Assembly: GCF_004337695.1 (NCBI RefSeq)
Contig: NZ_SJXJ01000009.1
Location: 124,001 to 188,000, forward strand
DNA length: 64,000 nt
Direction of reading: 5' to 3'
Source: Tenacibaculum sp. M341
GTDB taxonomy: Bacteria; Bacteroidota; Bacteroidia; Flavobacteriales; Flavobacteriaceae
In this document: one piece after another, positions 44,077 to 53,014 of the stretch
Layout of the letters: each line of letters begins with the position of its first letter
How positions within the stretch are numbered: the first letter of the stretch is position 1
Position numbers and translations under genes: made by a program
The notes under the pieces: model-generated
The model's input: only the letters and a program-made list of their open reading frames with translations
Databases searched by the model: none
Told to the model about the DNA's origin: nothing

Positions 44077-44961
44077 TTAAAATTCTTTTCTAAACTGAAG
44101 TGGAGTTTTAGTTGTGTTCTTTTTAAAAAACTTTATCATGTTGGCAGGCTCTTCAAAACCTGTTTTATAGCTGATCTCTTTTATTGATAATGAAGAAGAT
44201 GATAGATAACGTTTGATTTCTATAATCACAAAATCATCTATAAATGTTTTGGCTGTTTTACCTGTTAATTCTTTAACTACATCATTTAAAAACTTATAAG
44301 ACACCAGTAACTCAGAGGCATAAAACCTTGAACTTCTAGTTTTTACATAATCAACACTTAATAGTTTCCTAAAATTATTAAAAATCTCTAGCCAATGTTG
44401 TTTTACATCGCTAACTGACTGTTTTTCTTTAACTCTTTCAGCTTTTATTAAAATAATATGAAGATAAGCTCTTAACATTTCTGACTTTGCAAAACTGTTG
44501 GGTAACGTATATTCTTGATGTAATTTTTTAACAGTACTAACAAAATCTTTTTTATCTTTTTCTCCTTTAGGTAAAAAAATAACGGGAGTCTCTAAATGAT
44601 AATTGTATAACCTATTTAGATTTATGTTTTTAGAAATGAAGTAGTTTTTTTCTAAAAAATCGCCATTAATTACAATACAAAATCCTTTTGCTTTTTTACT
44701 ATTTTTAGTAAAATGATGTACTTGATTTTTTGCTATGAATAAAACATTTCCTTCTTTTAAATTGTAATACTCAAAATCTACATAGTGTGAGTAGGAATTT
44801 TTTGTAATTACTAAAATGAAATAAAACTGAATTTTATGAGCTGTAAATGGATTATGAGACTTTATCTTTTCCAGTTTTTCATACGTTTCAGTAAAAGTCA
44901 TTACTTCAATGCTTAATTCTACTTGAGATTTGTATGAAATTTTTGGAAAACTCTTAACCAT
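44077..44961 (-). CDS. AraC-family transcriptional regulator
   Basis: A 294-aa regulator with an N-terminal cupin-like sensing domain (residues about 10-110: HYVDFEYYNLKEGNVLFIAKNQVHHF) and a C-terminal AraC DNA-binding domain (about 195-294: ISYKTGFEEPANMIKFFKKNTTKTPLQFRKEF). The first helix-turn-helix is YASELLVSYKFLNDVVKELTGKT. It lies just upstream of and codirectional with the SMP-30/SnoaL/GMC genes, so it is the likely controller of that cluster. Confidence 0.86.
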   Translation of the reverse strand: MVKSFPKISYKSQVELSIEVMTFTETYEKLEKIKSHNPFTAHKIQFYFILVITKNSYSHYVDFEYYNLKEGNVLFIAKNQVHHFTKNSKKAKGFCIVINGDFLEKNYFISKNINLNRLYNYHLETPVIFLPKGEKDKKDFVSTVKKLHQEYTLPNSFAKSEMLRAYLHIILIKAERVKEKQSVSDVKQHWLEIFNNFRKLLSVDYVKTRSSRFYASELLVSYKFLNDVVKELTGKTAKTFIDDFVIIEIKRYLSSSSLSIKEISYKTGFEEPANMIKFFKKNTTKTPLQFRKEF

Positions 44962-45031
44962 AATGGTAAAAGTATGAATTATATTTATTCAAACTAAGAC
45001 TCTTAAAGGTAAAAATGTTCTTTAAATAACT

Positions 45032-45068
45032 AAAATAGCCATCATACACATAGGTAGATGGCTGTTTT
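45032..45068 (-). terminator. Terminator downstream of the ferredoxin gene
   Basis: A hairpin of 7 G/C-containing bp (AGCCATC / GATGGCT, 45037-45043 and 45057-45063) extended by A-T pairs, 66 bases after the ferredoxin stop. Confidence 0.6.
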
Positions 45069-45134
45069 AAAATAGTTTGTTTTCTTAGTGTTAAAAAAGA
45101 AACATTAGAGTTAAATGTAATTAACTATAAAATC

Positions 45135-45485
45135 TTAGTCATTATGCATAAACTTTTGTTTCGCTAACAACTCTTCATCTGTTTCAACATTATTATCATC
45201 AGGTACACAACAGTCTACCGGACAAACAGCAGCGCATTGAGGCTCCTCATGAAAACCTTTACACTCTGTACATTTATCTGCAACTATATAGTAAATTTCG
45301 TCAGAAATTGGTTCCTGATCTTCGTCTGCATTTGCTTTATTTCCGTTAGGTAAAATTATATTTCCTGTTAAATCTGTACCTTCTGAATATTTCCACTCTT
45401 CTGCTCCTTCATATATAGCTGTGTTTGGGCACTCTGGTTCACAAGCACCACAATTTATGCATTCATCTGTTATTATAATTGCCAT
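45135..45485 (-). CDS. 4Fe-4S dicluster ferredoxin
   Basis: A 116-aa low-potential electron carrier. The first cluster site is [12 protein letters not shown]. The second is [18 protein letters not shown], a C-x2-C-x8-C-x3-CP site with the longer loop of Alvin-type (Allochromatium-type) ferredoxins, and the C-terminal extension is acidic. A hinge region with an acidic insertion lies between them. It is divergent from a LuxC-family acyl-CoA reductase gene. A link in function is possible but not shown. Confidence 0.92.
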   Translation of the reverse strand: MAIIITDECINCGACEPECPNTAIYEGAEEWKYSEGTDLTGNIILPNGNKANADEDQEPISDEIYYIVADKCTECKGFHEEPQCAAVCPVDCCVPDDNNVETDEELLAKQKFMHND

Positions 45486-45507
45486 AAAATATCACTTTCA
45501 GTTTTTG

Positions 45508-45529
45508 TAACTTTGCAAATACAAAAATA
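45508..45529. promoter_or_regulatory. Back-to-back -7 elements for luxC-like and ferredoxin genes
   Basis: TAACTTTG on the plus strand (45508-45515) serves the LuxC-like gene, and TATTTTTG on the minus strand (45522-45529) serves the ferredoxin. The two lie 6 bases apart, so the promoters overlap each other. Confidence 0.5.
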
Positions 45530-45557
45530 AAGCCAATTTAATTTAGAATCAATTTAA

Positions 45558-46619
45558 ATGGATATAATCGAGAAACGAATTCAATCATTTGTAAAATTAG
45601 GACAATTTTTAAGTCAGTTTAATAGAAATGAAATTTCTAAAAAAGAGAATATTGAATTCAATGATTTATTTTTTGATGGATTTAAACATCAATTAAAGCT
45701 AGCTGAAGAAAACAATAGTTGGTTTACTAAAGAAAACTTGCTTTTTTCATGTGAAAGTTGGGCAAACGCACTTTCTTATGATAATATTTCTAAATGGATT
45801 GTAAACGAAAGTTTACCAAGCTCTTCTAACAAAAAAGTAGCCATTATTATGGCTGGGAATATTCCTCTTGTAGGTTTTCATGATTTTATTGCTGTATTAA
45901 TATCGGGACATTCTGTATTGGTAAAACAATCAAGCAACGATACGCATTTAACACCATTTTTAGCTAAATATTTAGAATATGTAAATGAAGATTTTAAAGG
46001 TAAAATTGAATTTACAAAAGAAAAACTAACTGATTTTGATGCTGTAATAGCCACAGGAAGTAATAATACAGCAAGATATTTCGAATATTATTTTAAAGAT
46101 AAACCTAATATTATTCGTAAAAACAGAAATTCTGTAGCCATTATTACTGGTAAAGAAACGGAAGAAGATTATGAAAATTTAAGTGAAGATGTATTTCGCT
46201 ACTTTGGATTAGGTTGTCGTTCAGTTTCTAAATTATTTGTTCCTAAAGATTATAATTTCGATTCTTTTTTCAAAGGAATGTTTAACAAACAAGAAATTAT
46301 TAATAATGCTAAATACGCTAATAATTACGATTACAACAAAGCTGTGTATTTAATGAGCGAATTTGATATTTTAGAGAATGGTTTTTTAATGATTAAAGAA
46401 GATGAAAGCTACTCATCTCCTATTGCTTCAGTATTTTATGAATATTACGAAAATGAAGATGATCTTAAAATTAAACTTTATGAAGAAAGGGATAATATTC
46501 AATGTGTAGTTGCAAAAAACTTCATTGAAAACGAAATTTCTTTTGGTCAAACTCAGCATCCTAACTTGTGGGATTATGCTGACGGAGTAAATACACTAGA
46601 TTTTTTATCAAAAATTTAA
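45558..46619 (+). CDS. LuxC-family acyl-CoA reductase
   Basis: A 353-aa member of the LuxC acyl-CoA reductase family (aldehyde-dehydrogenase-like fold). Visible parts are IIMAGNIPLVGFHDFIAVLISGH (nucleotide-binding), AVIATGSNNTARYFEYYF and the catalytic Cys in RYFGLGCRSVSKLFVP (about 219). It reduces acyl-CoA (or acyl-ACP) to aldehyde with NAD(P)H. No other lux genes are near; in flavobacteria the gene commonly precedes serC, as here. The gap to serC is 47 bases. Confidence 0.85.
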   Translation: MDIIEKRIQSFVKLGQFLSQFNRNEISKKENIEFNDLFFDGFKHQLKLAEENNSWFTKENLLFSCESWANALSYDNISKWIVNESLPSSSNKKVAIIMAGNIPLVGFHDFIAVLISGHSVLVKQSSNDTHLTPFLAKYLEYVNEDFKGKIEFTKEKLTDFDAVIATGSNNTARYFEYYFKDKPNIIRKNRNSVAIITGKETEEDYENLSEDVFRYFGLGCRSVSKLFVPKDYNFDSFFKGMFNKQEIINNAKYANNYDYNKAVYLMSEFDILENGFLMIKEDESYSSPIASVFYEYYENEDDLKIKLYEERDNIQCVVAKNFIENEISFGQTQHPNLWDYADGVNTLDFLSKI

Positions 46620-46666
46620 TTCTCAACTCTTAAAATTGCATCTTTGTACTATCAATCTAATCTATA

Positions 46667-47731
46667 ATGAAACAACATAATTTTAGCGCTGGACCTTGTA
46701 TTTTACCTGAAGAAGTATTGAAAAAAGCTTCAGAAGCAGTAATTAATTTTAATAATGACGATTTATCTTTAATTGAAATTTCGCATCGAAGTAAACCTTT
46801 TGTTGATGTTATTGAAAAAGCAAGAAAATCCGCATTAGAATTATTAAACTTAGACAACAAAGGATACACTTCATTGTTTTTACACGGAGGTGCTAGTACT
46901 CAGTTTTTAATGATTGCTTATAATTTTTTAAATAAAAAAGCAGGATATTTAAATACTGGTACTTGGAGTACTAAAGCTATTAAAGAAGGTAAATTGTTTG
47001 GAGATTTGATTGAAGTTGCTTCTTCTGAAGATCAAAATTTTAATTATATACCCAAAAACTATACAGTACCAACCGATATTGATTTTTTACATTGTACAAG
47101 TAATAATACAATTTATGGTACACAAATGAAAGAATTTCCTACAGTTGAAGTTCCTTTAATTTGTGATATGAGTTCTGATATTTTCTCTAGACAATTAGAC
47201 TTTTCTAAATTCGACTTAATTTATGCTGGGGCTCAAAAAAATATGGGACCTGCTGGTGCTACTTTAGTTGTAATTAAAAATGATTTATTAAACAATATTA
47301 CAAGAGAAGTTCCTTCAATGCTTAGTTATAAAGTACATGTTGGTAAAGATAGTATGTTCAACACTCCTTCAGTGTTTTCTATCTATGTATCAATGTTAAC
47401 TTTAGATTGGTTAAAAGATTTAGGAGGAATTCCTTTTATTGAGGAAGTAAACAATAAAAAAGCGTCATTACTTTACAACGAAATTGATAGAAATGAGCTT
47501 TTTAAAGGAAATGTTGTTAATGAAGATAGAAGTGTTATGAATGCAACTTTTACTTTAAATGATGAAAAGTTAAAAGAAAAGTTTGATGCTATGTGGAAAG
47601 AAGCTAGAATAAATGGTTTAAACGGACATCGCTCTGTTGGTGGTTATAGAGCTAGTATGTATAATGCATTACCTTTGTTTAGTGTACAGGCATTAGTAGA
47701 TGTAATGCAAGAGTTAGAAAGAACAGCTTAA
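46667..47731 (+). CDS. serC: Phosphoserine aminotransferase
   Basis: A 354-aa PLP enzyme that makes 3-phosphoserine from 3-phosphohydroxypyruvate and glutamate. Motifs are NFSAGPCILPEEVL, ISHRSKPF, the aldimine lysine in AGAQKNMGPAG (about residue 196) and GHRSVGGYRASMYNA. All expected residues are present. It heads the serC-serA-DUF1015-yggS operon. A 9-bp hairpin follows in the gap before the serA homologue. Confidence 0.95.
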   Translation: MKQHNFSAGPCILPEEVLKKASEAVINFNNDDLSLIEISHRSKPFVDVIEKARKSALELLNLDNKGYTSLFLHGGASTQFLMIAYNFLNKKAGYLNTGTWSTKAIKEGKLFGDLIEVASSEDQNFNYIPKNYTVPTDIDFLHCTSNNTIYGTQMKEFPTVEVPLICDMSSDIFSRQLDFSKFDLIYAGAQKNMGPAGATLVVIKNDLLNNITREVPSMLSYKVHVGKDSMFNTPSVFSIYVSMLTLDWLKDLGGIPFIEEVNNKKASLLYNEIDRNELFKGNVVNEDRSVMNATFTLNDEKLKEKFDAMWKEARINGLNGHRSVGGYRASMYNALPLFSVQALVDVMQELERTA

Positions 47732-47747
47732 AAACAATGATCGTGAA

Positions 47748-47775
47748 TTACAGTAATCAATAAAACTTACTGTAA
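47748..47775 (+). repeat. Inverted repeat between serC and the SerA-like gene
   Basis: TTACAGTAA and TTACTGTAA form a 9-bp perfect stem with a 10-base loop in the 66-base gap between the two genes. No T-tract follows, so it may be an mRNA stability or processing element rather than a terminator. Confidence 0.4.
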
Positions 47776-47797
47776 AACAACAATACAAATACAATAC

Positions 47798-48745
47798 ATG
47801 AAAATATTAATAAACCTTGGAGTTAGTGAAAATGCAGTTACAATTTTGGAAGAAGCTAACTTTGAAGTAATAACTACTAAAGTAGCTGAACAACAATTAG
47901 AAAACTTTATTAACGAAGAAACTATTGATGCTATTTTAATTCCTAATTCAATTGAAATACAACAAGAATTCATAGATGCATGTCCTAGTTTAAAACTAAT
48001 AGGAACTTCTGGAGTTAATTTAGATAATATTGATGTTCAATATGCTAAAGACCAAGGAGTACATGTAATTAATGCTTCTGAATCTTCAGCCAATGCAATA
48101 GCAGAACTTGTTTTTGGTCATTTATTAGGAATGGTACGTAATTTACATTTATCTAATAGAGAAATGCCTTTAGAAGGTGATTCTAACTTTACTGGTTTGA
48201 AAAAAATGTATTGGGGAACTGAATTGCGCGGAAAAACCTTAGGTATTATTGGTATGGAACAAACAGCCATAGCTACTGCAAGAATCGCTTTAGGTTTAGG
48301 AATGAAAGTTGTTATGTATCATTTTGAAGCTAAAGAAGTAAACGTTGAACTTGAGTTTTTTGACGGACAAACAACTAGCTTCAACTTTAGTTCAGTTTCT
48401 ATGGAAGAATTGCTAAAAGATGCTGACTTTATATCTGTAAACATGCCTTCTGCCGATGATCATATTTTAACTGCTGCACATTTTGAAAAGATGAATGATG
48501 GCATTGGAATAGTTAATTGTACTAATGGTAGATTAATAGATGAAGTAGCTTTGGTAAAAGCTATTAATGATGGAAAAATAAAGTATGCTGCTTTAGATGT
48601 TTTTGAAAGTGAACCAAGACCAGAGATTCAATTATTAATGAATCCTAACTTATCTCTTTCTCCTAACATTGCATCACTAACAGAAGAAACTGTAAATAAA
48701 GTTGGTTTAGAATTAGCTAATCAAGCTGTAGCGTTACTTTCATAA
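47798..48745 (+). CDS. SerA-like D-2-hydroxyacid dehydrogenase with key residues lost
   Basis: A 315-aa protein aligned end to end with flavobacterial 3-phosphoglycerate dehydrogenase, in its normal place after serC. Several otherwise conserved residues differ. The nucleotide-binding GxGxxG reads GMEQTA (152-157). The substrate-binding Arg of the VRSAT motif is IPNSI (48-52). The catalytic Arg of ARG is TNG (Asn243), and the catalytic His of PH is PN (Asn290). The catalytic Glu is kept (SEP, Glu272). It looks like a pseudoenzyme or an enzyme with a new activity. The reading frame is intact. Confidence 0.8.
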   Translation: MKILINLGVSENAVTILEEANFEVITTKVAEQQLENFINEETIDAILIPNSIEIQQEFIDACPSLKLIGTSGVNLDNIDVQYAKDQGVHVINASESSANAIAELVFGHLLGMVRNLHLSNREMPLEGDSNFTGLKKMYWGTELRGKTLGIIGMEQTAIATARIALGLGMKVVMYHFEAKEVNVELEFFDGQTTSFNFSSVSMEELLKDADFISVNMPSADDHILTAAHFEKMNDGIGIVNCTNGRLIDEVALVKAINDGKIKYAALDVFESEPRPEIQLLMNPNLSLSPNIASLTEETVNKVGLELANQAVALLS

Positions 48746-48747
48746 TT

Positions 48748-49989
48748 ATGGCAATTGTAAAACCATTTAAGGCAATACGTCCAACTAGAGATAAAGTAGC
48801 ATTAGTAGCATCTAAATCGTATGAACTATATGACAAAGATTTTTTGAATGCTAATTTAGCTTTTAATCCGTATACCTTTTTACATGTAGTTAATCCTGGT
48901 TATAAATATCAAAAACAAGATATAACTGGTGAGCAACGTTTTAAACTTGTACACAATAGATATTTAGAATTCAAAGAAGACAATATTTTTGTTCAAGATG
49001 AACAGCCTTCTTTTTACGTTTATAAAAAAGTAACTGCTACTAATACTTTTTGTGGTATAATAGCTGCTACTTCTGTAGAAGATTATCATAACAATGTTAT
49101 TAAAATACACGAACGTACCTTAAAAGAAAGAGAATTACTTTTTGAAAACTATCTAAAAAACACAGGTTTTAACGCAGAGCCAGTGTTACTAACCTACCCT
49201 GATGATACCGATATTAATATGATTCTAAATAAATATCAAAATCAAAGGGCCGAATATGAATTCTCTACTACCGATAAAGTTTTACATTTTTTATGGCAGG
49301 TAAACGATGTTAACGATATTGAGATTATAACAAAGTCTTTCAATAATATAGATACATTATATATTGCAGATGGACATCATAGAACGACTTCGTCTTGTTT
49401 ATTAGCTAAAAATTTAGCTAAAGAAAACCCTAATCACACAGGTAAAGAGGATTATAATTTTTTTATGAGCTATCTTTTATCTGAAAGTCAACTTAGCATT
49501 TATGAATTTAATCGATTCATTAAAGATTTAAATGGTTTAAGTGTTGAAGAGTTTTTAATAGAATTAGATACTTACTTCAGAATAGAAAACAGAGGTCAAG
49601 AATTATATAAACCAAAAGAAAAACATCATTTTAGCATGTATTTAAATGGTGATTTTTATGCTTTATACTTAAGAAAATCTGCTTATGAATTTAGTGATAA
49701 ACTAAGTGAGTTAGATGCTGAAATTTTATACCGAACAGTTTTAAAACCTATTTTAGGTATTAATGATATTAGAAATGCTTCTAAAATTATTTATTCTCAA
49801 GATAAATCTGATGGTTTAGAATTAAAGAATAAAGTAGACAATGGTGAATTTAAAGTTTCATTTGGTATGTTACCAACTAACATACAAGAAATAAAAAATA
49901 TCGTAGATGCCAATTTGGTAATGCCACCTAAAACAACTTATATAGAACCTAAATTAAGAAGTGCTTTAACTATTTACGAATTCTTATAA
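48748..49989 (+). CDS. DUF1015-family protein
   Basis: A 413-aa protein of the DUF1015 family, which usually sits beside serC and serA in Bacteroidota and other phyla. Visible elements include the N-terminal PFKAIRPTRDKV, HRYLEFKED-like segments, YIADGHHRTTSS with a conserved His pair (about residue 210), and a C-terminal PPKTTYIEPKLRSALTIYEF. The His-rich centre suggests metal-dependent chemistry. It is thought to act on a serine-pathway phosphate ester, but this is not established. Its stop overlaps the next start by one base. Confidence 0.82.
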   Translation: MAIVKPFKAIRPTRDKVALVASKSYELYDKDFLNANLAFNPYTFLHVVNPGYKYQKQDITGEQRFKLVHNRYLEFKEDNIFVQDEQPSFYVYKKVTATNTFCGIIAATSVEDYHNNVIKIHERTLKERELLFENYLKNTGFNAEPVLLTYPDDTDINMILNKYQNQRAEYEFSTTDKVLHFLWQVNDVNDIEIITKSFNNIDTLYIADGHHRTTSSCLLAKNLAKENPNHTGKEDYNFFMSYLLSESQLSIYEFNRFIKDLNGLSVEEFLIELDTYFRIENRGQELYKPKEKHHFSMYLNGDFYALYLRKSAYEFSDKLSELDAEILYRTVLKPILGINDIRNASKIIYSQDKSDGLELKNKVDNGEFKVSFGMLPTNIQEIKNIVDANLVMPPKTTYIEPKLRSALTIYEFL

Positions 49990-50651
49990 TGATTGCAGAA
50001 AATTTAATCAACATAAAAAATAAATTGCCAGAAAATGTAACATTAGTAGCAGTTTCTAAAACAAAACCTATTAGTGATTTACAAGAAGCTTACAATGCTG
50101 GTCAACGAATATTTGGTGAAAATAAAATACAGGAAATGGTAACCAAATATGATGAACTACCTAAAGATATTGAATGGCACATGATTGGTCATTTACAAAG
50201 AAATAAGGTAAAATATATGGCGCATTTTGTTAGTTTAATTCATGGTGTTGATAGTTTTAAAACTCTTAAAGAAATAGACAAACAAGCAAAAAAACATGAT
50301 AGAGTTATCAATTGCTTACTACAAGCTCGCATTGCTAAAGAAGAAACTAAATTTGGTTTAACTTTTCAAGAAATCAAAAACATTCTATTTTCTGAAGAAA
50401 TAAAAGAGCTAAAAAACATAAATGTTGTTGGTTTAATGGGAATGGCAACTTTTACCGATGATCAAGAACAATTAAAAAGTGAGTTCAACGATCTAAAAGC
50501 CCTGTTTAACGAAATTAATATCAGTGGTAAAGATAAATTTACTACATTATCTATGGGAATGAGTGGAGATTATCAATTGGCAATTGATTGTGGCAGTACT
50601 ATGGTAAGAATTGGTAGTTCAATTTTTGGTAATAGAAACTACAAAATTTAA
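49989..50651 (+). CDS. YggS-family PLP homeostasis protein
   Basis: A 220-aa alanine-racemase-like TIM barrel of the YggS/PROSC family that binds pyridoxal phosphate without known catalysis. The PLP lysine is in VAVSKTKPISDL (about residue 24), and other motifs are FGENKIQEM, WHMIGHLQRNKV and SMGMSGDYQLAI. It helps keep free PLP in balance. It fits the neighbouring PLP enzyme SerC and ends the serine operon. Confidence 0.92.
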   Translation: MIAENLINIKNKLPENVTLVAVSKTKPISDLQEAYNAGQRIFGENKIQEMVTKYDELPKDIEWHMIGHLQRNKVKYMAHFVSLIHGVDSFKTLKEIDKQAKKHDRVINCLLQARIAKEETKFGLTFQEIKNILFSEEIKELKNINVVGLMGMATFTDDQEQLKSEFNDLKALFNEINISGKDKFTTLSMGMSGDYQLAIDCGSTMVRIGSSIFGNRNYKI

Positions 50652-50677
50652 ATTTTAGTCACTTATCTGATTTTCTT

Positions 50678-50685
50678 TATATTTG
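50678..50685 (+). promoter_or_regulatory. -7 element of the exonuclease gene
   Basis: TATATTTG matches the consensus, 49 bases before the start of the DnaQ-like gene. Confidence 0.5.
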
Positions 50686-50734
50686 CCAAAATCTACTCCC
50701 CATATTATTATGATAAATAGGAAACCTTTACTGC

Positions 50735-51832
50735 ATGTACGCAATTTTAGACATAGAAACAACTGGGGGAAAATTTAATGAAGAAGGCATTACTGAAATA
50801 GCTATCTATAAATTTGACGGACACGAAATAGTAGATCAATTTATATCTTTAATCAACCCTGAAAAAGAAATTCAAGAGTTTGTTGTTAAACTAACAGGTA
50901 TTAACAATAAAATGCTTCGTAATGCACCAAAGTTTCATGAAGTAGCCAAAAGAATCGTAGAAATTACATCTGACTGTATTTTGGTTGCACACAATGCTGC
51001 TTTTGATTACAGAGTTTTAAAAAATGAATTTAGCCGATTAGGTTACGATTATTTTAAAAACACTCTTTGTTCTGTTACACTTAGTAAGAAATTAATTTTA
51101 GATCAACCTTCTTATAGTTTAGGTAAATTATGCCGCAATTTAGGCATAGCTGTTGCCGATAGACATCGTGCTAGTGGCGATGCCCAAGCAACGGTTAAAC
51201 TTTTTAAGTTACTTCTTGAAAAAGATACTAATAAAAAAATCATTCAACGAACAATTAAATACACTGATAACAGAAATCATAAATTAAAATTACAATCAAT
51301 TTTAGATGATTTGCCTGAAAAGGAAGGCGTATATTATGTTCATAATGAAGAGGGTAAAATTATTTTTTTAGGCAGAGGAAGAAATATTCGACAGGAAGTC
51401 AATAAGTTATTTCTTAAAAACTCGAAACGAGCTGTTAAGATTAGTACTAAAGTTGAAAATATCACCTACGAAGAAACTGGTAACCAACTACTTACAAGAT
51501 TAAAGTATTATATTGAATTAGACACCTTAAAACCTAAATATAACATCGTAAGAAAAAGAAAGTTAACTGATAAAGATTTTAATCATGATAATTTTCTGCT
51601 TGTAAATAAAGGTAGAGAACCAGAAGAAAAATCTATTATTTTAATTGAAGAAAATACTGTTTTAGGACATGCTTTTACCAATTTGGCGTATCAAAATAAT
51701 GAGATTCATATTTTAAAGAATTTAATCACTCCAATTGAAAATAAGGAACTTGCCAAAACTGTTATTAAAAACTTTCTGATTAGTAGTAGTAAAACTGTTG
51801 AAAAGATTGTTAGATACGAAGTAGATTCATAG
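50735..51832 (+). CDS. DnaQ-like exonuclease with GIY-YIG-like domain
   Basis: A 365-aa protein. The N-terminal part (about 1-165) is a DEDDh 3'-5' exonuclease with ILDIETTGGKFNEEGITEIA, LVAHNAAFDYRVL and RHRASGDAQATVKL. The next part (about 190-275) resembles a UvrC GIY-YIG domain (KEGVYYVHNEEGKIIFLGRGRNIRQEV and LKPKYN). There YIG is FLG and the catalytic Glu is not clearly in place, so nuclease activity of this half is uncertain. A C-terminal extension of about 90 residues has no recognised fold. Such fusions are known from actinobacteria and Bacteroidota, probably in DNA repair. Confidence 0.82.
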   Translation: MYAILDIETTGGKFNEEGITEIAIYKFDGHEIVDQFISLINPEKEIQEFVVKLTGINNKMLRNAPKFHEVAKRIVEITSDCILVAHNAAFDYRVLKNEFSRLGYDYFKNTLCSVTLSKKLILDQPSYSLGKLCRNLGIAVADRHRASGDAQATVKLFKLLLEKDTNKKIIQRTIKYTDNRNHKLKLQSILDDLPEKEGVYYVHNEEGKIIFLGRGRNIRQEVNKLFLKNSKRAVKISTKVENITYEETGNQLLTRLKYYIELDTLKPKYNIVRKRKLTDKDFNHDNFLLVNKGREPEEKSIILIEENTVLGHAFTNLAYQNNEIHILKNLITPIENKELAKTVIKNFLISSSKTVEKIVRYEVDS

Positions 51833-51870
51833 AGATATAATAATTATCATCAACAAAAATGATAATCATA

Positions 51871-51901
51871 AAAAAAGACATGTAAAAAACATGTCTTTTT
51901 T
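51871..51901. terminator. Bidirectional terminator
   Basis: AAAAAAGACATGT and its complement form a 13-bp stem with a 5-A loop between the convergent exonuclease and TonB-domain genes. A weaker hairpin lies just before it (51843-51866). Confidence 0.85.
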
Positions 51902-51925
51902 ATTTTATGTAATTTTATCTAATCA

Positions 51926-53014
51926 TTAATCTAAACTAAAGTTAAGTGGAAAATTATATTTAGCATTTACCTTTTTTCCATCTTTAACAGCAGGAGTAAA
52001 AGTTGGTAATTTTTTTACTAAATTAATAGCTGCCTTTTCTAATATTTCAGCATTTTTAGCACCTTTAGCTTCTATATTAACAACTTTACCTGTTGCATCA
52101 ATTACGAAATTGATGTCTACCATCCCTTCTATATTATCGTCAATAGCTGATTCAGGGTATATAAAGTTCTCTTGAATATGCTTTATTAAACCTTTATTAA
52201 AACATTTTACATCATTCGTTTCAGAACAAGCTTTAAATCTAGGAATTGCGTTTAATCTATTAAATGTATAAAGAACTCCTAAGTCTTTCTTAACGTTTGG
52301 TTTTTTAATGTTAGTAGGCTTAACTCCTGGAATTTTAAACGTAATTGGTAATCCATATTTTACAGCAATTGGATTTCCTCCTTGTTTTCCTGGTTTAAAT
52401 TCTGGTAATTTCTTAATTATTCTTTTTGCCTCTTCCCCTAACTCTTCTCCTAAATACGGATCTACAGTTTTAAGGTTTACTACATGACCATCACTATCAA
52501 TATTAAAAAAGATAAAAACTCTTCCTTGAATTCCTTTATTGTAAGATTTTTCAGGATATCTGAAATTTCTTTTGATATGCTTAGATAATTCAGACCTAAA
52601 ACACTTTTCTTGTTGAGCAAGTGGTGAACTTTCACAAGATTCGAATAACGGAATCTCTTCTACAAAATTAAACAAAACAGCTTCTTTCCTTTTAATCTCA
52701 TTGACGTTAAGCCCTTGGTTGATTTCAGAAATCTTCTTTTTAATGCTTGCTAATTTGTGATTCGTTTGATTTTCATTGGTTAAAATACCAGAAGCTTCGT
52801 TTCTTTTTCTTAAAATCCTTTTTCTTGAAACAACTTTAATGCTAATTTTTTCAGTTTTAACACCTTCTTCGTTTGACTCTTGAACGGTGCACTTAGTAAT
52901 GCTATTCAAACCTTGAACTGAGTCCCCCGATTCATCTGTACATGTTGTTTTTTGTGCTGCAAGTTGCATGCTAAAAAACAAAGTACATACTACAAGTAAT
53001 AGTTTTTGCATCAT
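51926..53014 (-). CDS. Exported protein with two TonB C-terminal domains (copy 1)
   Basis: A 362-aa protein with a signal peptide or uncleaved anchor (MMQKLLLVVCTLFFSMQLAAQ). It contains two TonB C-terminal domains, about 130-228 and 255-362. Each has an N-terminal RNFRYPE / ENFIYPE, GxVxIxFxID and a C-terminal KYGLPITFKI / KYNFPLNFSL. It has no proline-rich spacer and no clear transmembrane helix apart from the N-terminus, so it is not a classical energy transducer. A Cys pair precedes each domain (ESCESSPLAQQEKC and KACSETNDVKC). It is paralogous to the next gene. Confidence 0.8.
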   Translation of the reverse strand: MMQKLLLVVCTLFFSMQLAAQKTTCTDESGDSVQGLNSITKCTVQESNEEGVKTEKISIKVVSRKRILRKRNEASGILTNENQTNHKLASIKKKISEINQGLNVNEIKRKEAVLFNFVEEIPLFESCESSPLAQQEKCFRSELSKHIKRNFRYPEKSYNKGIQGRVFIFFNIDSDGHVVNLKTVDPYLGEELGEEAKRIIKKLPEFKPGKQGGNPIAVKYGLPITFKIPGVKPTNIKKPNVKKDLGVLYTFNRLNAIPRFKACSETNDVKCFNKGLIKHIQENFIYPESAIDDNIEGMVDINFVIDATGKVVNIEAKGAKNAEILEKAAINLVKKLPTFTPAVKDGKKVNAKYNFPLNFSLD

